Shown one piece after another: positions 1-8,081 of a DNA stretch of 64,000 nucleotides. The stretch comes from Parabacteroides sp. FAFU027. Its GTDB lineage: Bacteria; Bacteroidota; Bacteroidia; Bacteroidales; UBA7332. Position 1 is the first letter of the stretch. Every line of letters begins with the position of its first letter. The stretch is from assembly GCF_022808675.1 (NCBI RefSeq), contig NZ_JAKZKV010000001.1, positions 558,001 through 622,000 of the forward strand, in the 5' to 3' direction. The notes under the pieces are model-generated. The model saw only the letters and a list, made by a program, of their open reading frames with translations. It had not been told where the DNA came from and made no database searches. The translations under genes were made by a program, and so were the position numbers.

Positions 1-96
1 AGGAATGGTTATTTTTGGGTCTCGATCGGAAAATCTGATATTTTGGTGTGGATTTTTCGGGCCATTTTTAAAAGAAAATAAAGCCGTGCTTTGATC

Positions 97-181
97 TTTT
101 GATGACGAAGACAAGAGCCTGTCGCCTAACAACTTACTGCGGATTGGATTTGTTAACAGAGGCCATTAGCAGACTACGGAC
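97..181 (+). repeat. attC-like intergenic repeat, copy 1
   Basis: An 85-base stretch starting near GACGAAGACAAGAGCCTGTC closely resembles bases 1738-1830, in the same orientation. It contains GCCTAAC, which fits the integron R'' box RYYYAAC, and a dyad TAACAA...TTGTTA around TACTGCGG. The expected partner box GTTRRRY is poor (GTTAACA). The two copies bracket the AT-rich gene at 218-1696. It may be a degenerate cassette recombination site or only a phylum-typical intergenic repeat; the similarity is seen, the function is inferred. Confidence 0.5.
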
Positions 182-217
182 GGAAACCATGCAGATACTT
201 AGAAATATATTATTACA

Positions 218-1696
218 ATGAATAAATCAACAATCATACTAGTGATGTCATTTTGGTATTTATCTATAATAAGCCAAACTCTCCCAGATAAAATAGTTAT
301 CATAAAAAACATATATCAGAATCAGTATTTTTCAAAGAATGAAGAAATATTCAAGTCAGATACCATAGTACTGTCCAATAAAAAGAAGATTAATAATCTA
401 TATACACAACTTGTCAGATTCGATAAAGAAGAACAATTACTAAACAGACTTGGAATTGATACTACTTTTACACAAAACAGTCCAGATAAATTATTGAAAG
501 GATTTAATGACAATAATAAGAGTAAGTTCGATTGGAACCAGAAACAAAAGGAATTCATATTCAAAAAACTAACGGACATCAATGTTTACAAATCCGAATT
601 AAATGAATATCTGTATAGGTATAACCTCTATAGCACTTATCACCATTTCCCGAAGTTTTTTAAGTCTCATCGAATTTCATATTGTGGGATGGGGACACCA
701 ATATATAACCGGGAATATTTGATTTTGCTTTACAACAAAAAAGACATATCTGATATTTTCACATCTCGCAAATGCCCCTCTGGCTTTAACACTCCATACA
801 AAAACAGATCAAACAGAGCCACTTACGATTTTAAGATCGACTTGCTACTGAATAAACTTTTTAAGCAAAAGATCAATCTTGATAAACTTTTAAAAGGAGA
901 TGATTTACTCAAATACATTGTGAATCAGATTATAAGAAACAACACGAAAGAACTATATAAGTTAAGTGCATATTCATTCGAAAAAGAGATTTCAGAATTA
1001 TCGACAGATTTCGATATAATTTCTTCCGAAGAAGTATATGGTAGAGGTCGGTACATTTGGGATGAGCCCAAGACGATAAAAGTTTCGCTCAAAAACAAAT
1101 ACATGTTACCAAATGTCTACCTGCAATTTTTGGATAGTAAATATGGTAGTACCCTCTATTCAAGAGATTCGATAAAAAAAGACTATAAAGAAATTATATC
1201 ACGTGTTCAGGCTATATCTTTCATTACAAATTATCTAAAACAAGATTCAAGTGCCCGGCTTGATATATACTACTTCAATAATAGCGGAATAAACAAATAC
1301 AATATAGAAGAAGTTAATAAAAAACCATCCGATTGGAAGAAGCAAGATGAATATATCGAAAGTTTAAAATGGTATACCACAAACAATATCAAGCCATCAT
1401 TTGATTTAGAAAAAGCAATAAAGACTTCTGAAAGAATAAATTGTGGATGCAATTATAAACTCGATAGCGAGTTCATTAAGAAAGCAATATTTATTGAAAT
1501 CACCAGTAAAAGGAATGCTAGTTCGATTTGGTTTTTATTACCAGATAATACTTTAATTCTTTATCATGTAAATTCATATAACATAGATGATGTAACTGTG
1601 TTGGATATAAGATTGAATAGTCTGGGGGACAGCTTTGAATTACCTTTTGCATGTTTACGATTTGACAAAAACGGGAAATTATTTGAGAAAAAATAA
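218..1696 (+). CDS. Hypothetical exported protein, AT-rich orphan
   Basis: A 492-residue protein that I do not recognise. The first 20 residues (IILVMSFWYLSIISQ) form a hydrophobic stretch, so it is probably exported or membrane-anchored. The body is rich in Lys, Asn, Ile and Tyr, without further membrane spans; near residues 408-410 there is a CGC motif. The coding sequence is clearly more AT-rich than the neighbouring housekeeping genes, which suggests transfer. It stands alone between two directly repeated attC-like sequences, as a gene cassette would. The ATG follows an A/T-rich leader with no clear ribosome site. The protein is complete, with a normal stop. Confidence 0.7.
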   Translation: MNKSTIILVMSFWYLSIISQTLPDKIVIIKNIYQNQYFSKNEEIFKSDTIVLSNKKKINNLYTQLVRFDKEEQLLNRLGIDTTFTQNSPDKLLKGFNDNNKSKFDWNQKQKEFIFKKLTDINVYKSELNEYLYRYNLYSTYHHFPKFFKSHRISYCGMGTPIYNREYLILLYNKKDISDIFTSRKCPSGFNTPYKNRSNRATYDFKIDLLLNKLFKQKINLDKLLKGDDLLKYIVNQIIRNNTKELYKLSAYSFEKEISELSTDFDIISSEEVYGRGRYIWDEPKTIKVSLKNKYMLPNVYLQFLDSKYGSTLYSRDSIKKDYKEIISRVQAISFITNYLKQDSSARLDIYYFNNSGINKYNIEEVNKKPSDWKKQDEYIESLKWYTTNNIKPSFDLEKAIKTSERINCGCNYKLDSEFIKKAIFIEITSKRNASSIWFLLPDNTLILYHVNSYNIDDVTVLDIRLNSLGDSFELPFACLRFDKNGKLFEKK

Positions 1697-1737
1697 AACA
1701 CTCTTGGGGCCCATCAAATAGGTAGATAAATGTGGCG

Positions 1738-1830
1738 GCTTTGATTTTCCGTAAACGAAGACTGAAGCCTGTCGCTGAACGACCTACAGCGGTTTAGGTT
1801 TGTTTTTTGTGGAAATTAGTAGGCAGCAAA
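1738..1830 (+). repeat. attC-like intergenic repeat, copy 2
   Basis: This is the second copy of the repeat at 97-181, in direct orientation. Shared blocks are GCTTTGAT, ACGAAGAC, AGCCTGTCGC, AAC-AC-TAC-GCGG, TTTGTT and ATTAG-AG. The first half, CTGAACGACCTA, can pair imperfectly with TAGGTTTGTTT around CAGCGG. If it is an integron-type site, it would be the recombination site belonging to the 218-1696 cassette. Confidence 0.5.
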
Positions 1831-1871
1831 AGAATTAAACAGAAAGAGAACACACAAAACATTATCAACAA

Positions 1872-2717
1872 ATGACAGAGATCAATACAAGATCAGGAAA
1901 ACCAATATCGTTAAGAGAAGTCATTCTAATCTTCAGAGAAAAACCAGTATGGACAATACCATTATTGGCTATCATAGCAATAAACATTGCCTTTGCATTG
2001 AGCACAGCTGATCTTTATGAAACGAATATTGAGGGAAGTATTACAACTGCGTTTTTTAGTCTTTGGTTTTTCTCTACCTCTTTAATTCTGGCGTGTGTCG
2101 TTTTATTACAAATGATGAAACAGGACAAAACCGAAGAAAATGAGAATCTGGTTCAAGCTTTATGGAGATTACTGAATGTAAGAACCATCTTATTTTTGCT
2201 TTTGTCACTGGGTTGGGTTATAATCAGTATTCCTCTATTGATCTTCGACTTTCTATTCAGTAATACTTATAGCAAGACTGAAGATTTAGATTTCACTCTT
2301 AAAGTGACTGCCATCAATGTTGCAAACGGACTTTCATCGATTAGTGATTTACCTTTAAGATTGAAAATAAGAGCTATAAGACAGATCCAGTTTATGATAC
2401 TACCAGTATTAATCTGGGAAGAGAAAGGCTTATTTACCAGCTATAAAAGGAGCAAGTTTATTGTACGGAAACAGATAAGCGAAACCATCTTAAATCCGGA
2501 CATAACCTATAGAATGTTGTTTTACGCACTGGCCCCTTCACTGGGTTTAGTTGTCCTGACGATTAAATACAAACTTGTAATTTCCACCTTGTCAGGTTGG
2601 CTCTCCCTGATTTATGCCGTTATATTAGTCTGTTTTATGTTTTATGCAGATCATATCTTAGTATTTGATAAGTATATGAGATTCACAGAAGAGAATCCCA
2701 GAACCTCAAATACTTAA
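1872..2717 (+). CDS. Multi-pass membrane protein, unknown function
   Basis: A 281-residue protein with about five hydrophobic spans, near residues 30-50, 58-82, 106-130, 213-232 and 238-262, and a soluble loop from about 135 to 205. The first 28 residues are polar and likely cytoplasmic. No catalytic motif is visible. The overall shape recalls the loosely defined bacterial integral membrane families with a long central loop, but I cannot name one. It lies just after the second attC-like repeat and could itself be cassette cargo, or the first resident gene beyond it. Confidence 0.65.
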   Translation: MTEINTRSGKPISLREVILIFREKPVWTIPLLAIIAINIAFALSTADLYETNIEGSITTAFFSLWFFSTSLILACVVLLQMMKQDKTEENENLVQALWRLLNVRTILFLLLSLGWVIISIPLLIFDFLFSNTYSKTEDLDFTLKVTAINVANGLSSISDLPLRLKIRAIRQIQFMILPVLIWEEKGLFTSYKRSKFIVRKQISETILNPDITYRMLFYALAPSLGLVVLTIKYKLVISTLSGWLSLIYAVILVCFMFYADHILVFDKYMRFTEENPRTSNT

Positions 2718-2994
2718 TCCTCCGTTCGGAGTAGCGTTCGATAACCGTAGTTTGGTCGGTTGGTCGGTTGGTCGTTAGGTAGTTGAGCGAAGACTCTGTC
2801 TTCGTTCGTGCTGGAAGCCAGCCTCCCGGCTGGCAAAATGAGCTACCATTGGCGCGGGTTTAGCGACAGAGCAGACCGATAAGAAAAGGAATGATTATTA
2901 CAGCTATTTCCTTCCATTCGCTTAATTTTGCAGATGAAACGTAAATGATTCAAGTTACAATTCCTAATTATACAACAATGCAATAAGGATCACT
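2718..2994. other. Intergenic region with palindromes and short tandem repeat
   Basis: This gap holds three tandem copies of TTGGTCGG (about 2751-2776), a hairpin CGAAGACtctGTCTTCG, a second hairpin GCCAGCctcccGGCTGGC, and a copy of the TTGGCGCGGGTTTAGCGA motif (2849-2869) found again near 6223 and 6484. No gene is seen. Confidence 0.7.
2933..2940 (+). promoter_or_regulatory. -7 box TAATTTTG
   Basis: TAATTTTG matches the Bacteroidota TAnnTTTG consensus about 55 bases before the start codon of the Ntn hydrolase. Confidence 0.6.
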
Positions 2995-4116
2995 ATGAAA
3001 AAATCTATTTTTCATTTCTCTATTCTCCTGATAGGAGTCTTCGTGCTAAATACATTCTCATCAAATGCCTGTTCGGCTTTTATGTTAAAAGGAAAAGGCT
3101 ATTGCACGATCGGATTTAATGAAAACTGGAAAACAATGCCCGGGATAGTCGTAGTCAATCCCAGGGGGATAGAAAAACAGAGTCTGAGTTGGAATTTTCT
3201 GACCGCTGAGATAGCTACTTCTGAAAAACGGATCAAATGGAAGTCTAAATATGGATCGGTTAGCTTCAACCTCCTTGGAATAGATATGCCCTGCTACGGA
3301 ATGAATGAAAAAGGGCTTTTCATCGTGGAGCTTTATTTGGATAAAACTTTTTCGACCCCTGACAGCACCAAAGCATCTATGTTTTGGGCCCAATGGATAC
3401 AATATCAGCTCGACCGTTATGCTTCTGTACCAGAGCTAATCGCCAATCTCGATAAGGCACCGGTGATCGATTGGTGGCCAACATTCCCCGGCAGTCATTT
3501 TTTTGTGAGCGATAAAAAGGGAAACACTGCTGCTTTAGAGATAATTGATGGCGTTTTTCGGGTATCAACAGCTAAGGCAATGCCAATTCCAGTGCTTTGC
3601 AATAAACCCTATCAGCAAGAATTGCAAAGTTTGAATAAATACCAGGCATTCGGAGGTGCAGAACCCTTCAATCTTTATTCCCGGAAATGGGATGATCGTT
3701 TTGAAAAAGCGGCCCACCTTTTGAAATCGTATGATAGCAGTAAGATGTCTCCTTTGACCTATTCGTGGAATTTACTCGATAGCGTGAAGCCCGGACAATG
3801 GCAATTTGTAGCCGATGTTCTCAATGAGGAGCTCTATTTTCGTTCCAATGTAGGTAAAGCAATCAAATGTTTGAAGCTTAATCAATGTGACTTCTCGAAC
3901 AAATTGTCAATACTTTATTTGGATATTAATTCTATGTCAGAGGGTAATGTTCATTCGAATCTAATGCCTCTCACTGTTTCCCTTAATCGTAATTATGTGG
4001 AGCAAGGATTTCCAGTCGGGTATGAGAATGCTGCGTTTTATAAATCCCGGGGGTACGTGAATTTGAAACATGCAATAGATGAATACGTACGCCGAACATA
4101 TCGGTTGAAAGAATAG
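2995..4116 (+). CDS. Linear amide C-N hydrolase, choloylglycine hydrolase-like (Ntn family)
   Basis: This is a 373-residue exported hydrolase of the N-terminal nucleophile superfamily. After a signal peptide of about 25 residues comes ACSAFML; Cys26 would become the N-terminal nucleophile after cleavage. The following GKGYCTIGFNENW block fits the substrate-side strand of the choloylglycine hydrolase/penicillin V acylase group. These enzymes cleave linear amide bonds in bile salts, N-acyl amino acids or penicillin V; the true substrate cannot be read from the sequence. A TAATTTTG promoter box precedes the gene, and the next gene starts 55 bases downstream, so the two may be cotranscribed. The length fits the family. 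Confidence 0.85.
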   Translation: MKKSIFHFSILLIGVFVLNTFSSNACSAFMLKGKGYCTIGFNENWKTMPGIVVVNPRGIEKQSLSWNFLTAEIATSEKRIKWKSKYGSVSFNLLGIDMPCYGMNEKGLFIVELYLDKTFSTPDSTKASMFWAQWIQYQLDRYASVPELIANLDKAPVIDWWPTFPGSHFFVSDKKGNTAALEIIDGVFRVSTAKAMPIPVLCNKPYQQELQSLNKYQAFGGAEPFNLYSRKWDDRFEKAAHLLKSYDSSKMSPLTYSWNLLDSVKPGQWQFVADVLNEELYFRSNVGKAIKCLKLNQCDFSNKLSILYLDINSMSEGNVHSNLMPLTVSLNRNYVEQGFPVGYENAAFYKSRGYVNLKHAIDEYVRRTYRLKE

Positions 4117-4170
4117 AAATCATACTAACCGGGCGCCAATGTACTTGCCCCAAAATCATCCATAATAAAT

Positions 4171-5091
4171 ATGACTGTAAATCATTCATCGTTTACAAGA
4201 GACGAGAATAATAGCAATGTGTGGTTGTCTCAAAACAGCGACCAGGAATTTAAATACACCGATCAGGGTATTTCACCGATAGTACTTGAAAGTGAAGCAG
4301 AGGTAGGCAAGGCGATGTTAAATGAGCTGTACAGTACAGCGGCGGCCAAAGAAGGAGATATCAATATTGCCCTGCTTGGCGGAAGAGGAGCGCAGGAGTT
4401 GCACCGTTTGCTGGGAGAGATTGCAAAGGGCACCGAACAGGATGCGCTTCTTGCCCGGCTGAATGTCTTTACTCAGGATGCCCTTGCACCTATGGGGATG
4501 AAGAACGGGTTAAGTTTTGTGCGTGATTTTGAGCGCATACTGGGAGATGATTTCTTCAAAAAGATAAAAAGCTTCACTCCCATGCGTACGGATACGGAAG
4601 ATATAGAGTCTTCGCTGATCGGGTATCTGACTAAACTGGAAGAGCTGGGCGGTTTGGATATATTCTTTATCGGACACGGTCCGGAACAAAACCAAGCATC
4701 ACACCTGGCTTATATAAAACCTTTCTCCGGTGCACTGAATCACCATGTTGCAGGGATTATCCCGATTTCAAGCACCATACTGGAACACCACATCAACAAG
4801 TTTAAAGCGGGAGGCAGTATTATTAGTGAAAGTGATGAAAAGGAGTGCAGATCCGCTAAATACATCCTCACATTAGGGCCGGCTGCAATATTAGGAGCCA
4901 AAAAGATCGTTCAGTCTGTAGTTGATGCCGACTCTGCTCCTGCTAAGATTCAGACGTATGCCAACGTGCTTAACACCCGTATAAGTGCTGATAAAGAAGA
5001 GGCGATGCAGCAATTAAATGCCAATCCCGGCTTATGGATCAGGCTGCATACTAATACTAAGTCTTTTGTGTTGCCTAATTTAGGGGTGTAA
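4171..5091 (+). CDS. Glucosamine-6-phosphate deaminase/6-phosphogluconolactonase-like protein
   Basis: A 306-residue cytoplasmic protein with the NagB/RpiA/phosphogluconolactonase fold. LLGGRGAQELHRLLGE fits the phosphate-binding loop region, and YILTLGPAAILGAKKI fits the conserved C-terminal helix of the family. The active-site segment reads FFIGHGPEQNQASHLAY, where true deaminases have GxGxDGHIAFNEP. The Asp is replaced by Glu, several residues are inserted and the final Glu is missing, so catalysis is doubtful or altered. It may be a sugar-phosphate enzyme with a different specificity. It lies 55 bases after the Ntn hydrolase, so cotranscription is plausible. Confidence 0.75.
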   Translation: MTVNHSSFTRDENNSNVWLSQNSDQEFKYTDQGISPIVLESEAEVGKAMLNELYSTAAAKEGDINIALLGGRGAQELHRLLGEIAKGTEQDALLARLNVFTQDALAPMGMKNGLSFVRDFERILGDDFFKKIKSFTPMRTDTEDIESSLIGYLTKLEELGGLDIFFIGHGPEQNQASHLAYIKPFSGALNHHVAGIIPISSTILEHHINKFKAGGSIISESDEKECRSAKYILTLGPAAILGAKKIVQSVVDADSAPAKIQTYANVLNTRISADKEEAMQQLNANPGLWIRLHTNTKSFVLPNLGV

Positions 5092-5096
5092 TTTGC

Positions 5097-5157
5097 AGCT
5101 ACAAGCTGCTTGAATTTCCAGCACGAGGTACCGCTACGCTCAAACTCGCGCTAGTGG
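5097..5157 (+). repeat. REP-like hairpin repeat, copy 1
   Basis: First, shorter copy of a repeat seen three times in 1.6 kb. It has two nested dyads: AGCTACAAGCTGCT, and CCAGCACGAG...CTCGCGCTAGTGG. Other copies are at 5790-5871 and 6592-6673, all in the same orientation. Confidence 0.75.
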
Positions 5158-5215
5158 GGGAACTTCACTCCGATTAATCATTTCACATATAACGAGTTTC
5201 AATTAAACAGCTCAT

Positions 5216-5500
5216 ATGAAATTTACAGTAGAAATTGGCGAAATCGAGAAACAAGTAATTTTCTTTAGTTTCAATAAATTCTGGGGAAACCTTAAAATAT
5301 CCGTCAATGGAAAGACAATAATAAGAGATCTAAGAACGGCTTCTGCTGATCTCGTAAAATCATACGAATTTAAAGTTGGAGTAAAGGAAATCCACAATAT
5401 AAGAATTGAAAAGATTAGACCTTTACTTTTTGCGGGTCTACGAACAAATGACTACAAAGTTTACGTTGATGGAGAGCTTTATAAAGTATTTAAAGATTGA
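5216..5500 (+). CDS. Small hypothetical protein
   Basis: A 94-residue protein with no signal peptide and no membrane span, and an alternating pattern that suggests beta strands (KFTVEIGEIEKQVIFFSF, LKISVNGKTII, YKVYVDGELYKVF). I do not recognise the family. The open frame is complete, and a GC-rich hairpin lies 55 bases after its stop. It stands alone in a repeat-rich region. Confidence 0.5.
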   Translation: MKFTVEIGEIEKQVIFFSFNKFWGNLKISVNGKTIIRDLRTASADLVKSYEFKVGVKEIHNIRIEKIRPLLFAGLRTNDYKVYVDGELYKVFKD

Positions 5501-5553
5501 GTGATTGCCTCGCATATCACCGGATATGAAACCGTATAAGAATGATGTACCGT

Positions 5554-5582
5554 CGGGGCGTGATCTGCGATCCGCCCCTTTG
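5554..5582 (+). terminator. Hairpin terminator after the 94-residue gene
   Basis: GGGGCG-t-GATC-tgc-GATC-c-GCCCC forms a strong hairpin followed by TTTGTT. Confidence 0.6.
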
Positions 5583-5789
5583 TTATTATAAGCATTTGTA
5601 ATACGAATAAAAATAGGTAATATATTAGCGTCATTGCTAAAATGCTTATTTCTATAGCGGAATAGTTTGTTGTCGGATTGTAAATCCTATTACTATTTAA
5701 AAGGTGGGATTGCAAATCCCACCGACGGTTCCACAACTTTCCACTGTTTATCCGGAGGAACTGGAGCTGCCTTTACGCACGAGGATGAA

Positions 5790-5871
5790 GAATTCTTCGA
5801 ATTCTGAAACAGCTACAAGCTGTTTAGATTTCCAGCACGAGTTACCGCTACGCTCAAACTCGCGCTAGTGG
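5790..5871 (+). repeat. REP-like hairpin repeat, copy 2
   Basis: Full-length copy with three dyads in a row: GAATTCTTCGAATTC, AACAGCTACAAGCTGTT, and CCAGCACGAGTT...AACTCGCGCTAGTGG. It is nearly identical to 6592-6673. Confidence 0.8.
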
Positions 5872-5958
5872 AAGCAAACGATTTCGTATTCTGGTAGTCG
5901 GTTATCCCACTTCAAAAATAAGTGAATCCTGTCGGAATTACGTCATCACAGTAAAAGA

Positions 5959-6168
5959 GTGCGTGATCGCATACTTTTACTGCGTTCGCGTATAAAAAGC
6001 ATGCGTGCATGCACCGAAAGTGTGCGATCACGCAGCCAAAGTGTGCGTGATCGCACGCCAAGTGTTAAACACCGCACACTTTCTGTGCGTGATCGCAGTA
6101 AAAGTGTTAAACATCGCACGGTTTTTGTGCATGATCGCATGCCGGGTGTGCGTGATCGCATGAAATGT
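5959..6168. repeat. Tandem array, ten units of exactly 21 bp
   Basis: Units start at 5959 and every 21 bases up to 6148. The common core is GTGCGTGATCGCA followed, after three variable bases, by AAAGT. One unit (6022) carries the core as its reverse complement (TGCGATCACGCA), and two units (6064, 6106) carry GTTAAACAC/TCGCAC instead. Sequence varies but the 21-base register does not slip. Because 21 is seven codons, long open frames with heptad repeats appear on both strands; I regard these as by-products. Confidence 0.85.
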
Positions 6169-6254
6169 GTGGAAATGGGCTGTTTATGGCTTCTCCTTCA
6201 CACGAATTTGAAAAGTAACTTCTTGGCGCGGGTTTAGCGATAGTGAAAAAAGAC

Positions 6255-6287
6255 AAAGGTCAGAAAGAACGAATCTTTCTGACCTTT
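6255..6287. terminator. Bidirectional terminator hairpin, repeated sequence copy 1
   Basis: AAAGGTCAGAAAGA-acgaa-TCTTTCTGACCTTT, flanked by A and T runs. Nearly the same hairpin occurs at 13093-13139 and 57699-57731, but here no gene ends close by. Confidence 0.7.
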
Positions 6288-6591
6288 GCTTTTTCATATC
6301 CTGAATCGGGAGAGGCTAACATCGTTGCCCGTAGGCATTAAAAACCAACCGTGCAACGAATAACCCAGCTAAACAATGCATAATCTGCATCGATTATTTT
6401 TAAATGCGACGAATATCAACCTTATTTACCGCAAAATATGCAACGAATAAAAGCTCTTTTTTGTGCGAGTTTGAAAAGTAACTCCTGGCGCTGGTTTTGC
6501 TATAGCGTACCCCGTGCCTAAAACTGAGACAGCTTGTAGCTGTCCTTTTCAAAAAGCTAAATGGGCTAAACTGAGCAAAATATATGATGCA

Positions 6592-6673
6592 GAATTCTTC
6601 GAATTCTAAAACAGCTACAAGCTGTTTAGATTTCCAGCACGAGTTCCCGCTGCGCTCAAACTCGCGCTAGTGG
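6592..6673 (+). repeat. REP-like hairpin repeat, copy 3
   Basis: Full-length copy, nearly identical to 5790-5871, with GAATTCTTCGAATTC, the AGCTACAAGCT dyad and the CACGAG...CTCGCGCTAGTGG dyad. Confidence 0.8.
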
Positions 6674-6926
6674 GAGGGTTATTATTTTTTCCGCCCCTAT
6701 ATCCCCTGAAGGGGACTTTTGCAGCAGCAAAAACAAGTAAAGCAGCACATTTATTGACCGACTTAACCAGAATACGGTGTTGTTTGCACTACTTCTCCCC
6801 TCCTGAAAGCTAACGGGATTGGGGCGGTTGGGAGGGCGCAATAGGCAGACCTCCCATAGAGCTCCGGAACGAATACGGCACAAGGACTCGGGAGTCATCA
6901 TCAGTAGATAGGACGCAATGTGAGTA

Positions 6927-6967
6927 AAAAAAAACAGGCGCTTCCTTCAACGTAAGCGCCTGTTTTT
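6927..6967 (-). terminator. Terminator downstream of the AhpD-like gene
   Basis: AAAAACAGGCGCTT-ccttcaacgt-AAGCGCCTGTTTTT is a 14-bp stem with A/T runs on both sides; it lies about 80 bases past the stop of the minus-strand gene. Confidence 0.75.
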
Positions 6968-7045
6968 CCATTTTCAAATAAATAAGACAAATAGAGAAAG
7001 GGTTGACTTTGAGAGGACATTGCCGGAGCAAAGCCATCCATCCTA

Positions 7046-7444
7046 TTAGTGACGCATAAGATGCATCTCTTCACGGATATGTGCACAAGCCTGGTCAATT
7101 TCTTTCTTAAACTGTGCAAAGTCAATCTGCATTCCATGAATATAAGTGCTCCATCCGGAGGAATCCTTAGCAATGTGTACGGCATTTTCGATTTCAGCAT
7201 CAGTGGCGCCATTTAGCTTGGCCATCTGAGTATGGAAATATGCACAAAACTGACATTTCATTGCTGCTGCAATGCCCAGACCGATTAGTTCACGATATTT
7301 TGCTGGAATAGCGGCATCTTCGATCTGAGTTTTCTTGAATAGTTGCCATTCAGTTTCCAGAACTGAATCAGGCAACGTCTTGAACATAGAGGGAACCACT
7401 CCCATCATGTGTTCAATCTCCTGATAAATTTTCTTGCGGCTCAT
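7046..7444 (-). CDS. Carboxymuconolactone decarboxylase/AhpD-like protein
   Basis: A 132-residue protein of the CMD/AhpD family, all-helical and often a peroxidase partner or thiol-disulfide protein. The signature is MKCQFCAYFHTQMA: a CxxC pair plus the helix His of the AhpD active site. I chose the ATG that gives MSRKKIYQEIEHMMG; an upstream start would add 16 residues that do not look like the family. It stands alone, with a strong terminator downstream. The exact reaction is not known from sequence; a role against oxidative stress is the usual inference. Confidence 0.85.
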   Translation of the reverse strand: MSRKKIYQEIEHMMGVVPSMFKTLPDSVLETEWQLFKKTQIEDAAIPAKYRELIGLGIAAAMKCQFCAYFHTQMAKLNGATDAEIENAVHIAKDSSGWSTYIHGMQIDFAQFKKEIDQACAHIREEMHLMRH

Positions 7445-8081
7445 GATCTTTGTTTTTAAAGTGAATAATCTGTATATCTGAATACAGTACATTAAAACAA
7501 ATCACAAGCACCTATGTTCTTGCATTTCACATGTTTAACCCACCAAAACAGTAACACATACAGGTACCAATTAATTCATAGTACATAACGGAAAGACAGA
7601 CTGTACACCTACTTTTAATACTCCCCGAACTATGTGTCTTGTTTTTAACCCTGCTTATTTTCTTCATCCGTGAGGAATATCCCTATCCAGACTGGCTAAA
7701 ACCCAATATCTTGCTCTTTAAAGAATGCTGATACAGCAACAGATTGAAACCGCTTTTCTCTTTTATAAAGACTAATACATACCCTTCACACTCTTTTCAC
7801 GAACATTGCCAGTAGGGTATTTGGAGATATATCAGTAGAGAATGGATTTTCTTTATTGATTTATAGCAGGATCTTACGGGTGGAGCGGTTTATTACGGTT
7901 TATTGAATGGATTAGTCGATTAGGTAAAACCGGGGAACGGGAAATAGAATGATCCGGAATTTAATCCCGGAAACAGGCTCTCACCCAATTAAAACCCGTA
8001 TTCTACCAGAATTTACCTTTGTGTCAAAGCTGAAATTAGTAATTTCGTCAAGGGTCTATTATATTCTAGTTAAACAACACC
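7445..8081. other. Intergenic region with possible decayed MITE end
   Basis: Mostly AT-rich DNA without an open frame. At 7941-7981 the sequence begins GAAATAG and ends AAACAGGCTCT, as do the right end of the MITE-like element at 15281-15324 and a fragment at 9415-9459. The promoter of the next gene follows. Nothing else is recognised. Confidence 0.5.
8014..8021 (+). promoter_or_regulatory. -7 box TACCTTTG
   Basis: TACCTTTG matches the Bacteroidota -7 consensus 61 bases before the DUF1593 start codon. Confidence 0.6.

Larger units (their letters stand above)
5501..7045. other. Repeat-rich gene-free region
   Basis: About 1.5 kb with no convincing gene. It holds two REP-like copies, a 21-bp tandem array, a repeated terminator hairpin at 6255-6287, a perfect hairpin at 5703-5723 (GGTGGGATT-gca-AATCCCACC), two copies of the TGGCGCGGGTTTAGCGATAG-type motif (6223-6242, 6484-6504), and near 6700 the CCCCTGAAGGGGACTTTT motif, common between Bacteroidota genes as I recall. 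The frames that stay open over the array do so because the period is a multiple of three. Confidence 0.7.

Noticed and set aside
5946-6237. Open frames on both strands with seven-residue repeats (RDRxxSV type)
   Set aside because: They exist because a 21-bp period keeps frames open; there is no ribosome site, and the opposite strand is open as well.
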